This document shows, one piece after another, positions 1-13,300 of a DNA stretch of 64,000 nt. How positions within the stretch are numbered: the stretch's first letter is position 1; the number at the start of each line of letters is the position of its first letter. Source of the stretch: Kryptolebias marmoratus (taxonomy: Eukaryota > Chordata > Actinopteri > Cyprinodontiformes > Rivulidae); the NCBI RefSeq assembly GCF_001649575.2, contig NC_051450.1, positions 13,095,500-13,159,499 of the forward strand, read 5' to 3'. The position numbers and the translations under genes were made by a program. Below the pieces are notes generated by a model, which saw nothing but the letters and a program-made list of their open reading frames with translations, ran no database searches and was not told the DNA's origin.

Positions 1-2879
1 CACACAAAGAGGAAAATCAACACACTCAGTTTAGTATTTGCTCAGTATTATTACCATTTCAACCTGTTTTATATATAATCTGCCTTATGCACAAACAGAT
101 CAAGTCACTAGGTTTGCAAAATTTACATCAAGGATCTTCACTTCATCCTCAGCAATAACAGAGGTTCTCAGGAAATTTATATTCATGTGATTTCATATAA
201 ACACACCGAGACCTTGGCATTCAGATCATTCATATCGACCAAAACCTAAAAGCAGAGTTTTTACCTTCCAGCTCTAAGGGGCTGTGATAGCAGCATGATT
301 TCAATTTCAACCTGGTATGAAGATGGATTTTCTTAAAAACAAACGTTCCTCTGCTGATCTGAACAGCTTTCTGAATGAGATACTTTCAACCCAAAGTGGT
401 CTCGAACGCAGCAACAAAGTTGTGTGTGTTTTAGAACGGAGGCGACTGTCATTTAAAATCAAAATAAATCCTCTTAAGCACCAAAATCTTTCCTTTCTTT
501 TTTTATGCGCTCTTTGACATCAGAGATAAAGGAGAAGTAAATTAAAATATTCACTGACTGTTTTTCACCTGAATCTGGTTGGAAATAGTAAATTTGAGAG
601 TTGTTAGGGATTTTTAATGTTTTATCAATGTAATGAAAATATCCATCACCATTCCCATTTTACATTTAAGATCTCTTAAGGGTGTTTTGTGGAGAGTTGT
701 TATCAGTAGTCATTATCCTACCAGCAGCAGACAGCAGTCAGAGTGATCTCAGTTTGGAGAGTCTTGGAGAAATTCTCAGGAAGGATCAAATCTTCACTAC
801 ATAATGCAACAAAACACCACAAACGTCTCCCTGACTGACAGTGATGGAGCACGATTAGAGGTGCCATATTATGAGTTTTAAGTGAAACACTGAACTGCAA
901 AGCGGATCACATCAAGCGTACTCATTCTGAGTATCAATCTGATACAAAAAATAAATAAATCTCAGCATAGTGTGTGTGTGTAAATGACTATGATGTTTGT
1001 GAAGTTACAAATAAATTTGTATCTAAATAAGCCCTCGTCTGACTGGACATTAACTCATCTCTTCCGTCAAAACTTCTCCCCGTTTCTCCAAAAGAGGTTT
1101 GCTTCGTCACTGTCTGCTGCAGGTAAGATAGTGACTGTGCTCAAAACAGACAAACTTAAATGAAACCCTCAAAAACTGAACTATTCCCTTAAATCTGATC
1201 ATATTTCTACTGTCGGGTTTAAGTGAAATAAGTTTAACTGCACTGGAGTTACATGTAAAATGTTGATTTTTATCACTGAATGACATTAAATAAATATTAT
1301 CTGTGTGGCAAAAAAACCCCCCAAACAATCCCATTTCTTTCCACCATAATAAACAAATGTTGCAAATCGGGCAAACAAGCAGAGAACTCAGACTGAAATG
1401 AGTAATGCTCAGTGAGCAGCATGTTTTCCAACACAGAGCTTTTTCAAATTGGTTTCAAGTCACCCAAAAAGCTCTTAAAATGAACCTTTCGGGATGATTG
1501 CTGCACCTGAAGCTGCTGCCTGCATCCTCAAGTGTGAAACGTTTGTTCTGATTCCATTTTTTAACTAATAAATGACTCAAAATGCAGCCCGCCGCAGCGT
1601 GTAAATGAGTTATGCACCTCTCCCTGCTTTCATACAGATTTTGATCTTTTGACTTTTAGAGTAATTGTAAACCCGTTTCTCACTCAGGTGATTTAAATGT
1701 TGGCGTTGGCACCCATTAGCGTATTTTATGCCTGGTGTTTATTATTGAAATTTACTGAACTACGACATAAATATTGGAGCAACTTCAGCATAATTTTAGT
1801 GCTAGAGCAGATGAAGAGAATTAATAAGCACTCATTTAAAAAAAAAATGATGTTGAGAAAAAAATTGTGTTGTTTTATAAATCTTAGCTGTAAATATTAT
1901 CTATCTACATGAAAATAACTTGCCATCGCCTTACGAATATAAGTCTCCACTTCAAATCATCTGGGCTATTTCTTTAAAAATGTATTTATTATCCCAGTAA
2001 GTCACATTTGTTGTCCTCAAAGTCCTCCATCTCCAGTCAGAGTGGTACTGATGACAGAGTCTGACTTGCTGCAGTATTCCCAGTCCATCCTGACTCAGGA
2101 GTATTCGTCACCGCTAACAAGCCTCAGCTTTTGCAGAGCTCATCATCATCATCATCATCATCATTACACCTCAGCGAACGCTTCAGCAGCTCGTCTACCT
2201 CAGAGCAGACAAAAAGGAGCAAAAGAAGCGACGAAGGAGGTGAATATAACACCTTATATGCTCATTGTGCAACAGTTTTTTAATGGTTGTGAGGAAGTCG
2301 GGGCTTTTGATGAGTGTCGGTGATTGTATGGTTGGAAAGACAAATATCATGCTGGTGTCAACATGACAACCTGACCTTATGTCACCACAGATATTTGGTT
2401 CTGAGCGGCAACATGCACATGTGACAACTAGATAAGGATTAAGCAGGATTTGAGTCCCCAAATGAACAATTAGGAACAAGTCTAGGCATGTCCCTGCGAG
2501 CGCCCCACTGCCATCCCATCAGTGGGTGAGCATAAAGTGCAGCATGAATCGACAGACTGTTGGGAGAGTGTGGTCTTTCTGCAGACCAGCAGCTGCTCCT
2601 GCAGCTGTCCACAGAAGAGGCTTGTGATGGATACAAAAGAACGGCTCCAAATACCCCCACGAAATAAAAAAGGTGGGAAAAAAAAAGGTTGCCTCAAAGA
2701 CCCTTGGTGAACGGACTTATTATTCATTCACAAGTGCAATTCCTAAAAACTCGCCGTGCTTCTAAGAAAGTCGCCAGTTTCCTGTTAGACACAGAAGAAT
2801 TTGTGGCATCAGAACCGGGTGCCTGAGGGGTCCCATTACTTCACAATGTTCACGATTCTCTCGGCATGAAGGTCAGTTA
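1..2879. other. AT-rich non-coding stretch
   Basis: No coding region, RNA gene or recognisable transposon is visible. Open frames here are short, lack coding-like composition and have no convincing splice context. The only distinct structure is a short CAT microsatellite near 2141-2166, listed separately. Confidence 0.6.
2141..2166 (+). repeat. (CAT)n microsatellite
   Basis: About eight consecutive CAT/ATC trinucleotides. In one frame it would read as a run of histidines, but the surrounding frame shows no other protein-like character. Confidence 0.9.
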
Positions 2880-3200
2880 AACGAGACGCAAAATAATAAG
2901 ACATGCTGAATCCTCAAAACACCAAGAAAAAAAAAGGAAAAAAGAAAAAAGAAAACTACATGCAAAAACAAATAACCATAAAGACAAATACAAGAAATCC
3001 AAAGATGCAAAAAAATGCTTAAGACACAAAAAACAATAACAAAGACAGAAAATAATCATAAAAATTGTTTTCAAAGACGTAAAACTTGTAAAATGAAACA
3101 ATTAGCACAAAAAGACAGAATTGGAGAAAATTGAAACAAAGTGATAAAAAAAAACCTAAACCTGGAAAAAAGAGACATAATAAAACCTCAGAGATAAAAA
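2880..3200 (-). repeat. Degenerate minisatellite, A-rich on the plus strand
   Basis: The stretch is built from loosely repeated units of about 20-25 bases resembling 'acaaaaagacagaaa', with frequent CAAA, AGACA and AAAAT words and almost no T-rich segments. The reverse complement resembles the T-rich tract at 23980-24560, so the two look like opposite-orientation copies of one minisatellite type. Divergence between units is high, so exact unit boundaries are uncertain. Confidence 0.5.
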
Positions 3201-6200
3201 AAACAGCTGATAATAAGATTCCCTTTCCCTTTTTTACATCTTCTCTGAAGGCGTGAAATCACAAAAGCAGAGGCAGAATTCTGTACAAAGACAGCAAAAA
3301 CAAGAACACAAGACTACCAAAAATGCATCTAAAACAATCGTCAGAAGCACCAAGAACCTTTGAATGTCGTGGTCACCTTGCACAAAGGGTGTAGGACCTT
3401 TTCATGGTAGAACCCTGCAGGAGCTCATTGTCCTGTAATCAGTCCATGACAGGATGGACAATGAGAACATTCATCCTGTAAACACTCCACTGCACCGCTC
3501 TCATCATGTACCGATCAAACCTGTGAAATAAAGCTTTCAGTGCCTAAAAACGTGCCGGCAAAACCAACCCTCACATATGTTACTCTGTAGCTTCTTAGCT
3601 GGCTCTGTGGCTTAAACCTGAATGAGTCCTCAGTGAAGCTGATATAAACACATCCTTATTCTGATTATTAGTACATGAGTCATTTTGGACTGACACTTTG
3701 ATTTAAAAAATTCGGGATTATCACTTTATTTGCACAACAAAACTGTGGATTTTGAGGAAAAGCAGAGGAGGAATTTGAAGAAAAGCTTAAAGCAATAGTT
3801 GTGATCTTCTCAAGTGGGGTTCAACCCCTGCAGACATGTCAGTGAAAACTGGACTGGATGATGTTTGGTCCTTTCTTTTTGTCCCATCTCCAAGACGCCA
3901 TCTTTATAAATAATCTAATCATGTTAAATTGGAGAGAGAAGTGAGGAACAGCAGGAACCAGCGGTTCGGTCAAACAATAGGCTGCATTCTCTTCACTCCT
4001 CGTCTTTTTATAGACGCCCGTCTTTCTTTTTAAGCCTTCCCCTCTGACATGGGTTTAAACTGAGCTATATCATTAGGGAGTCAAGAGCATCTCTGTTGTG
4101 CCTGTGAGGTTTTCCCTCTCGGTTATATAATGATCTTCCCGTAGGCCTCTCTTAGTGTTGGCGGCGCTCCCTGCCTTCTAAACCCGGCTCAGTGTTTGGC
4201 CCGGCTCCAGTCCAAACAGGACCCACTTTGTCCTCGACTCTGTTTTTTGGCACCAGCTGTTCGACTCCAGCAGCTGACTTCTTTGTTTTACTTACAGACG
4301 GCTTTCTCCCCCCCGCCACCTTACGTCATCTTTATTTTTCCTTTTCTTTCCCCTTAAAGTTTGATCTGTTTTTCAAGCCTCTCTTTCTTTTTTTTTCATT
4401 TCTATTGACATTTTTCTCGCCTCGAGCCGTCTCCCCCCCCTCCCTGTCTGCAGAGGAGAGTGTTAGTGTTGTGATGTATGAGGGCAGCTGACACCCACCT
4501 GCTTCCCAGCAGTTTGTCTGGAGGGTGTTTCTGAGCTCCTCCGTCGGCGATTGGCTCTTTACCGGAGTCCGCAGATGAATCAACACCAACTGTCACACCT
4601 GTCTTAGCTGCTGGTAAACACAGTCATTTCTGCAAACTATCAGTAAAGATAACAAATAAAGCTGGAGCGTAATTATTCTCTTTAATACTGCCGACACCGT
4701 GTCACAATTGGTTATTCTTATGCAACTTGGAGATGGGGCTCTAAAGCTGGATTAGGTCGTATTTTATGGAGGATAGACAGCAGACTCGTTAGCAGTGATT
4801 TACAGCCCGGGTGGAGCTTCTATCTTGGTTAATTTGAAACATTAAAATTCATAAGCGCTGGAAACCGTTGTAATAATTGAGTGCAATTAAAAGGCAATTA
4901 GTCAATAATTGATTTCCCATTGTAGGGCGATTAACAGAAAAAAAATATTTCAGCCTGACTGCAGATATATGATAAAAAAACAGATGCTAAATGTCTTTTT
5001 ATAATTGTGACTAAAGCCTGATTGGGATGAGCTGATGTGTGGCCCCAATGATGACCCTGATCCAGTGAGTTTATTGTTCCTCGATTCAAGAGAAGCCGAA
5101 CAGCCTCCTTCCCGATCAAGACTCATACTAGTCGTCTCAACTATGAGGTCTGTGAGGTGGACATTTAGCCAAGATGTGTCAGGTCCTCCTGTGAGAAAAA
5201 ACACATGCAGCTCAGATTTTTGTGACTCTGCGTGCCAACAGTAATGATAAAACTCCCGTTCAGAAGGTGGCGCCAATAACACACAACAAGCAAAGACAGG
5301 GTTAAACTCAAACCAGAAGGAGAGAAACAACAGGAAGTTAAAGATAAATACTGTGTGAAGAGATTTGCTGCTATTTGGATAATTTATCGCTCAGCGACCA
5401 CAAAGACACAAAACTGTGTCCAAATCCTGGTGAGGAGTTATTTGAACTTCTTTTTCATTGAAAAATTGACGACCCAGCACATTATCGCCACATTATTGGA
5501 GGGGAAATTATAGCCCCCTGAATGAACGAATTGTATGGATATGCACACCAATATGGAGAAGTGTGTCAAGGCCCATAAACCCCACTGGAATTCACGCACC
5601 TCCGTCCTGAAAGGCACCTGGGTCGAAAGTCTCATTTCCACTCACTCTGCTCAGCTTGTTTAGTTTTTCTGCCGTGAATCATTGCCAGTTCACCTCTGCT
5701 GGGGTTTAAAAGTGCAGATCACTGACTGATCAGAGGGAGCCGTCACCAGAGCGCGTAGGTGAAGTGTCCTGCAGCGAACTGAGGTCCTGAACACACCACG
5801 AAGATCATTTCCATACCCCTACAAATGCAAGTGCAATTGCACCTTTTGTTTTCTTTGGAGGTACAAATCCAAAACTTTTGTGTTTGCAGAATGAGCTTTG
5901 GTTAGGTGGGTCAGGACCCAAGGGTGCAAAGCAGCAGGCAGACAGGTGTAGTTGATTCTAATAGATTTATTTAAAAAAAACAAGAAAAAAAAACTCAGAA
6001 CTACCAACAAGAATATAAACAGGCACAGAACAGATACCAATGACAAGAATCTGACAAGTGGGAGTCAGGACCAGTTTGTTTTAGTTGTTTTTCAATGAAT
6101 TTGGGACATTTCTGTTGCGCTTGTACTCAACAACAGCGATCGGATTGTCTGACACCAAACCTTTTTGAATCCAGGCGTCAGAGTGGAGCTTTTCAGGTTC

Positions 6201-8884
6201 TCCCTGTTGCATTTCAAAGGAAGCTGCAACGTGTGAAATCGCACACGAGCCCGTAGTGCTCGTGTGCGATTTTCACCAAACGATAGTTCACCAGTTTCAT
6301 GGTCAATAAACCGGTGTATGTTCGCATGCTACAGCAGAGTTAACAGGCACTTATAGCTTTTTTTTTCCCCAGTCAACATCAGAAACTCTCTAACCCTGGT
6401 GATGATCGTCTCCAGTCTCTTTACAGATGGTGACGAGGAGACCGGTCACGTGTGAACTGTTCGTTAGTGACTGAGGAGCACGACTAACAGGGAGGAGTGA
6501 TTACAGAATGACAAACAGCTGGGCTAACGAGCAGATGAGACACAGGTGTGAGAAATCTGGGAGCTGGAGAACAACAAACTAAGAACAACCTGGTAGAAAG
6601 AAGATCACTGAAACATTCTGATACACTAAACTTAAACTAGAGAAAACAACAAAAACAACAACAAAATAAACCATAAAAAGACAATATAACACTCAAAGGT
6701 TGCAGTTTGTTTCTCTCCTCTGTGGCCCGTGCTCAGAATGTATGGTTTGCCTTAGATAAAGGTCAATTTATGTTTCTAAAAACTGTTCCAGATTAACGTT
6801 TGAGGCCATATCTCTATTAAAGAAAGCAGCTTTTGGTTGGGGAAGAGTTAGTGCCTCGTGGAGGACTATACTTATCTCAGGCTTTTGTTCATGAGTTGGT
6901 GCGGGAGATTGATGGCTGAACTGGAACGTTTGTCCTGGTTTGTGGTGGTGAAGAAAGAGATAAGATTTACCAGATGATCAACCTTCTGTGAGGAGATTGT
7001 GACCAAGAGAACAAACAAAACCAAAGTCAGCTTCTTTCTAAAAGTGTCTTCTCTCACCTTTAAAAATAGTCGGGAAGTTCAGTCCTTTAAGAAAGGCTCA
7101 GAAAAGTTAGTGAATTATGAAGTATTTTCTCATAAAGTAGTGCCAAAGTTATTACTGGATGGTTAGAGAAAGTCACTAAGACGTGAAACTTGAATTTGTG
7201 ACCAGATCAAAACTGTGCTGTATTTCATTCATTTATTCTTTTTCTTGGCCAACTTTGGGAACCACTAATTACTACAACTTCTTTGTTAGGCTTAGGAAAA
7301 AACAAAGTGGTCCTGCTTGAAGTAAACAACTTCATAATGTTTAAATTAATTAGTAAATGACACAAAAATTCAGATTTTATATTTTAAAGTATGTGAAAAA
7401 CCCACACTGAAGGCTGTGATTTGGGTTTGTAAAAAAAAAAAAAGGAATTTAAGCAGAAAGTAATTTTTTAAAGCAATACTGTCTTGAGAAAGTATCATCA
7501 TAAGGAAAAAGAAAGGCTTGACTCAATATATAATTTTAAAATATATGTATCTATATCAATTTATGCTCATAAACAAGACAGAATGTCTCATATTCACGGC
7601 AAAGACACTCAGAAAAAAATCAATTAAAACATTAAAGCGCCCTTTTGGAGAGAACAATGTCAAATTAGAGTCGGCTCTTCAGAAGCTGTCAGCACTCATT
7701 TTCATTTTCTCCCAGCTGGAAGGAGAAGAAGGATTCTGGGCTTTAAAGAGACAAAGAAACGAGCTAATATCCATTCAGAGGTCAGACGTCAATCCCATCA
7801 CGACTTCACTGTTTCCTCCATACATGTTTGAGCGTCAGGCATGGCTAATTGAGCAGAAGGGTATTGATTTGATGATAATTGTGGATTGGGGCTGACTGTG
7901 ACAGGTTTATGGGCTTCGGTTAAAAAAACTCTGAATTTTATAGAGTACATCTGTCAAATGAGGGTGTAAGAAGACGGCTCTGTTAACAGCTCGGTTTGTT
8001 TCATTGATTTGTGCTGCAGGCGTCTTCACTCAACGCACATGCTGGTAGTTATGACTGATGGAAGCGCTGTGCAAGTTTTATGTCCGCAACACTAATATTC
8101 ACTCCTGCAGATGGTTTTGGTTTGACTATGAAACCTAAACCCGTTAACTGAAAAATGCTTGTTTCTGATTGGCTGACAGGTGGTCCAATTATTATCTTAA
8201 ATGTCAAGATTTATCTCTTAGTATGTCCAACTCATTCAGTAGCTTTTTACTGGCTGGCCCTAAAGGTTCCTACATTTTTTTTACTGCCTAAAAATCTACA
8301 TCATCAGTGCATTAAAAGATTGCAAATGTGCGTTTTTCCATTTAGTTTTGATCCCAAAAAACAACAACACAACGTAAAAAAAAATTGATTTTTGTTTTTG
8401 TTTGATTGTGACTAAGGCAGATATCTTTATTTATTCCCTTTTTCAAGAAGCCACAAGCCTTTTTTTGTCACAAACAGTTATTTTATCTTGAATAAAAAGA
8501 GTTGCAGCTCAACTACTTCTTCAGCTGTAAGGATTTAACTGAGCAGGAACCTCCAGGTCAGAAAATTGAGGCCAAGAAAAAAAAAAGCAAAACCTGCAGT
8601 TCTTTAAATGACCACCGGGGGCTGGCTCACAAATAAATCAATGCCCATCTTTACAACAGGGCTGCATATTTTACAGCCTAACTTAATGTTGATTTCTGCA
8701 CCAAATATTGTCATGACTTTTTACTTAAACATACATATATATCCAGTTATTCCTCCTTGCCTACCTTCAATGGTCAATCAGCAGCAATTATTTATTTAAT
8801 CAAAGATGTGGTTCACTAGCCACTACTTTGAGCCCTGTGTGACAAAAAATATTAAGCGAGTCAGTTTGATTTAACAAAAACTGA
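3201..8884. other. Non-coding stretch with small repeat fragments
   Basis: No gene is recognised. Visible items are a possible 5' end fragment of the fold-back family (about 3788-3822), a pyrimidine-rich tract around 4310-4445 and a perfect hairpin at 6236-6272, which is listed separately. AT-rich sequence from 7200 to 8600 holds only short chance frames. Confidence 0.55.
6236..6272. repeat. Perfect 15-bp inverted repeat (hairpin)
   Basis: The left arm AAATCGCACACGAGC (6236-6250) is followed by a 7-base loop and its exact reverse complement (6258-6272). Pairing continues outward for a few bases with one bulge (GTGA against TCAC). The sequence is CpG-containing and GC-rich compared with its surroundings. 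No transposon or RNA family is recognised. Confidence 0.85.
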
Positions 8885-9285
8885 TGCGTTCCAGCAGTAC
8901 AGGGAAATGGGAATTTCTGAGTTTCTAGTGGTAAATTTTAACAGGAACACTCCGCTTTCCGAGTGGGACTCCAATAACTCTGATAACCCCAGTTAGGATT
9001 TCAAGATGGCTGCTACTCGCAACTCTAGTAGGTAAACTATGTTACTTTTACCGTTAATATTAGTTCTTTAAGTTCTTTTTCACGTTTAATCACTCGTACA
9101 ACTAGTACTTTTTCACGTGTATTTACCAAGTATTAAAACATGTTCAGCGAGTGAAGCGCGTATCTATTTAGTAAGATTTCATATTCTGAAAAAAAGGCTT
9201 TGCTGACAACTGGAACACGGTGAAGTGGGAAATTACGCCACTCCGATTTCCCAGTTACGAGATCCGATGTAAATGGGACGCAGCG
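8885..9285. mobile_element. Possible MITE (non-autonomous DNA transposon), degenerate
   Basis: The two ends form a degenerate inverted repeat. The left end contains GCGTTCCA followed by GGGAAATGGGA. The right end, read in reverse complement, contains GCGTCCCA and then CTGGGAAATCGGAG. No coding capacity lies inside. This resembles small fish MITEs, but the family and target-site duplication are not established. Confidence 0.4.
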
Positions 9286-11584
9286 TGATTGTTATATGTA
9301 GGCTTTTATTCACAGCAGGTGGCTAAAATACATTTGCTGCGTTCACAACAGCGTTTCCAAATTACCAGGCAGGTCCCATTTTTCATGTGTAAACAGTTGT
9401 CACACTTTAAAGAAACCAAACTATTCGTTTGAGGTTGAAACATACATTAAATTCAAAGTTGAAGAATAAAAATCGAGGTGAGCATTGATTTGTAATGACT
9501 CACTGAGACATTAGCATGTCTGTGAAGCACTTTTCTGTTTTCATTCTGTCCAGAAGGAAGTCTGTGTTTATCTGAATGTGTTGCACATTTATGTACACTC
9601 CCGTGTGTTTGCTGTTTCTTCTCAGCTGCAGTTGTTCAGGACAAACTGCATAATCTGTGACGCCACTTCTCAGCTCACTTAAACCACAGACAAAGCTACA
9701 AGTGAGAGGGAAGCTCAGACACTTTCTGCTTTGTGCATTTGTTCCCAAGACATCCGACTAATGGATGCCCCTCTCAGTCTGGTTGAACATCTCTGCTGGT
9801 GCCTCCTTCGTCTCACTGCTCAGAGCGCGAGGAGGAAGTGGCCTCTTCCTGATGCACCTCGACAGGTTGAGGGAAAGTGTCTGAGCGTGTGGTTACTGCT
9901 TGTGGCTTCGTGTGTCAGCGTGCATGCGCCGAGCAAACTCGGCTGCCTGCGGAGAGAATCTGCTGCGTAATTACAGAGCAGACAAGGAGAAGGACAGTTA
10001 AATTTAGGGACAAAAACAGAAAGCTGAGAGGAATGTGCTGATTAATGGGGCATCGAAGCAGCATCCCTAAGCAGCTCGCCTCATTAAAGTTCAGCCTGAG
10101 CCTTCATTAGGCCTTAAAACAGCCAGCTAAAATGCTGCTCGTGTGTGGTATCCTCATTAGAGCTACAAACGATTACCGAATTTAGACAGGATTCTTCTTG
10201 TTAGTTCAGACGGCTCTGCTTCAGCCAAAAAAAATGAAAAAAGGCAGCTCTGTGATAGGCTGTGTGAATGAAACATCTTCAGCACTTTGATTCATAAACA
10301 TAATCATAGGTTTGATTTCGCCTGTAAAAACAGTCAGATCAAATAAATTACAAATGACAAAATCAGGCTCCTTTTCCTTCAATTCAGACGACAGCCTGAA
10401 TGTAAATAAGGTAATTTATGATGATGAATGCAAAAAAAAAAAAAAAAAATCCCACCTTACTGTGCCGGTCTCTTCATTGCTGAGTGATTTACATCTTTTA
10501 AACTCATTGTTTTGATTTCACAGCAGGCAAAGTTAATGTTTTGTGCTGTCTAATTGCCGCAGCGGGCGGCTGTTTCCAGCTGAAACGCTGTAAAAGCCGA
10601 CCGTTCACCACCTGCTCAGCTGCAAACAAGAGACACGCTCGCTGATCGGGGAGCGGAATGAGGGGAGAGAAACAAAAGCAGAGATTGAAAACAAGCTCTG
10701 ATGTGAAAACGGGTCAAATTTCGGTTCATATTAGCATGTCTTAAAATGAATATTACATGAGTGTTGGCTAATGGCTCCGCTGGACACAGGAAGTGTCCCA
10801 AATTACTCTGTTATTCAAATCCCTGGTGGTTTTGTGGTGGTACTGAGAGAGGCTTTGGCAGAGGGGTTCAATATTTATAATTGGCTACAAACAGGAAACA
10901 AGCCTGAGTGTGTGCCTCTTTGTCACCGGTAACACTTTTGCTAGGTTTACATGAAATGTTCAATCTATTTATAGGACCTCAAAGCAAGAAACTCTAATGG
11001 AGAGATTTCCAAACTTCTTATTTTCTTATTCACAAAATACCAGCAGAGACTCACAGCCCTGGTTGAACTGTACAAATGTTGAGAATAAGCAAATTAAATT
11101 GTTTAACTTCAGGGTCAGCCACTTCATTATACCATGCGGCTATGGTTAAAAGGATATTAGTAATCCTTTTTTTTTAATTTATTTTGATTTCCTTACAGAA
11201 AAACCATTTGAATGGACCACATTTTTCCACATCTGATCACCTGAGTTCACATGTACATGTTGAAAATGTTCCAAAACTCATGATTTGGACACAAGTTTAT
11301 GTTTTTTTTGTTCCAAATCCACATTTCTCCATGTTTTTCCACATATAGTATGCTAATTTACAGGTGTTAATATTGAAAACTTTCCCGTGTGATGTTCATG
11401 TGGTTTGTCTCTAAGGGGGAGATCATGTTCAGATTTCCCAACCCACTTGGGGGTACTGACCCTAAATGTAGGAATCACCAATGTGACGCGCTGAAGCTAA
11501 AGAAAACACTCACTGACAGACAGCGATCCTGCGTAAAGAGGCAACATCATTAGTAGCTTGACACAAGATATGGCTCTAAATTTA
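9286..11584. other. Non-coding stretch
   Basis: Nothing beyond short A-runs (for example 10432-10450) and chance frames was recognised. There is no splice-flanked coding-like segment. Confidence 0.5.
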
Positions 11585-11990
11585 GCATGGGATCATTGTT
11601 TATGTTTTCATGGACGTATTCTGCCTCCTCCAGCTCCTCCTCCTGTATTTTTGTTAGCACCACTGTCTCCAAAACACCATATCAGATCTCACTACCACTC
11701 CCACAGCTCTCCTTCTGTCACAAGTCACCCCTGACACTCGCCTCCATCCACTCCACCCTCTCTGCTTCACCTCTCTTGTGCACTTCCTGTCGTTTCAGCC
11801 CGGTTGAGCCCAGGTATTTAAACTCCCTCTCATCCACCCACTTGGATTCTGTCCTGTTTCTGCCCACTTTCTCCAGAGCATACCTCCACCTCTCCAGGCT
11901 CTCTTCCGCCTGCTCTCACTGCAGATGTCCTCTGCAAACGCCACAGTCCACGGGGACTCCTGCCTGACTTCATCTGTAAACGCGTCTATC
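11585..11990 (-). pseudogene. LINE reverse-transcriptase fragment (antisense)
   Basis: Read on the minus strand, this is a piece of a fish non-LTR retrotransposon reverse transcriptase. Near 11990-11920 the translation gives DEVRQESPWT followed by AFAEDICSESR. These correspond to the usual 'DEIRQESPWTMMFADDI' region of this LINE type, so the catalytic F-A-D-D box reads F-A-E-D. A segment resembling 'W..ALERRG' and then 'KTEYL' follows only with frameshifts; readable pieces include WMRGSLNTWAQ, against the family's '..VKKVQEFKYLGS'. The copy is frameshifted and lacks both ends. Family (RTE-like or L2-like) is not certain from this fragment. It is a dead element and not a host gene. Confidence 0.75.
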
Positions 11991-13190
11991 AAAAATAATG
12001 CAGTCATTTTAAACAACCTCCACAAAATGAGATAGACAGTACATCATTATTCGTGGATGTTTTATGCCTCTCAGATTGTTGGGTTGCCTGTTCTGAAAGA
12101 AAAAGCCTTTTTCGGGGTCTTGATGTTACATAATCCATCCATCCTGATCCTGTCTACCCAGGCAGACAGTTATAAATTTATTCCACTTTTGACGTCATTC
12201 ATCAAGTTTTAGATGAAAGCAAAGCAGGCAGCGTGTTTTGATGTGAAAAGGTTGGATTTAGTGGAAGATTTGCATCTGAGTGCACATTTAAAGGTGGTTG
12301 GTAAAGTTAAAAGCCATCCCGGATGATTTAATGGCAGTCATGACTGAAGACACTTGCTGGATTTCAAATTTGAACTCAGGAAAAATGGTCGGGGATTTAA
12401 AATGTTTTCTATGGAAAGTCCCAGCTGGAAGTTGAAAAGAAAGGTTAAACAAGACAATTAGGATTTCAGTTTGTTGCATAAAGAAGGGTGCTCTCCCATT
12501 ATCTCTTCAAATAGTTTGTTTTGATAAGTCATTCAGTGCGTAAATCTGTGAGATAACCATTTGAAATGACGTGACATCCTTTGTGCCACCGTCAGTTACC
12601 CTCGGCCGTCTGATCAATCATGCTGCGGCCGCAGACTGTGCAGGATAAATCGCCGTGGTAACGGAGTCGACCGAGCCGGACAGTAGAAGGGAAAGACTGA
12701 CTCATCACGCTCAATAAAACAAAGAGCAAACAACAAGTGCGTCAGGGACGGATGTTCAGCAGCTATAAATGTCAAAAGCATCATTTCCCAGGGAGAGAGG
12801 AGGTCGCATCACAACAGGGCTCTCCGGGCGGGATGTTATGGCTCACCAGCTTCCATCCTTGAACGAAAAAAAAGAGAAAAATCATTGTTTTCATATGAAA
12901 TTGACTCATTTTGTCTGTGTTTTCAAACAGCCTGCAGCTGTTTATGAGGTGAAATTTACAGCTCAGAGGTTAAATGGAAGGTCATTTCATCACCATTTAC
13001 AACCGTTTAGCGTGAGCGCTCTGTTCAGCAGGTAGAGTTTATCCAATTATTGTGGGAGCATTCGAAATTAATGTAACACAGGGCTGTGGATAAGTGTTCA
13101 AGATGCATTGTGGGTAATGAAAGCGGTGGGCTCACAGCAGCAGGAATGTGGCTAATGAAGATCTTTACATGAAGTTTCACAATTCATGCC
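11991..13190. other. Non-coding stretch
   Basis: Contains a short CATCCATCC word near 12134, of the kind seen at LINE 3' ends, but no further LINE sequence is clear. No gene was recognised. Confidence 0.5.
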
Positions 13191-13194
13191 ACAG

Positions 13195-13300
13195 CCAATC
13201 AGCATTAGAAAACACAAACAGGTGTGTGGCCAATTCTACAGATAATGAGTTAAAATTAGGTGTTGGTACCTGAGAGTCGTTTACGATATATACTCTGAGC
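13195..13300 (+). repeat. Dispersed repeat family R1, partial copy
   Basis: The segment carrying ACAGATAATGAGTTAAAATTAGGTG and 'acctgagagtcgtttacg' matches, with substitutions, the core of the copies at 15465-15740 and 53028-53215 ('ttgagctaaaatctggtg', 'gctgagagtcattcac'). The orientation is the same. No coding capacity and no clear termini are visible. Confidence 0.5.

Noticed and set aside
2042..2323. ORF with a His-8 run
   Set aside because: The histidines come from a CAT microsatellite and the rest has no coding character.
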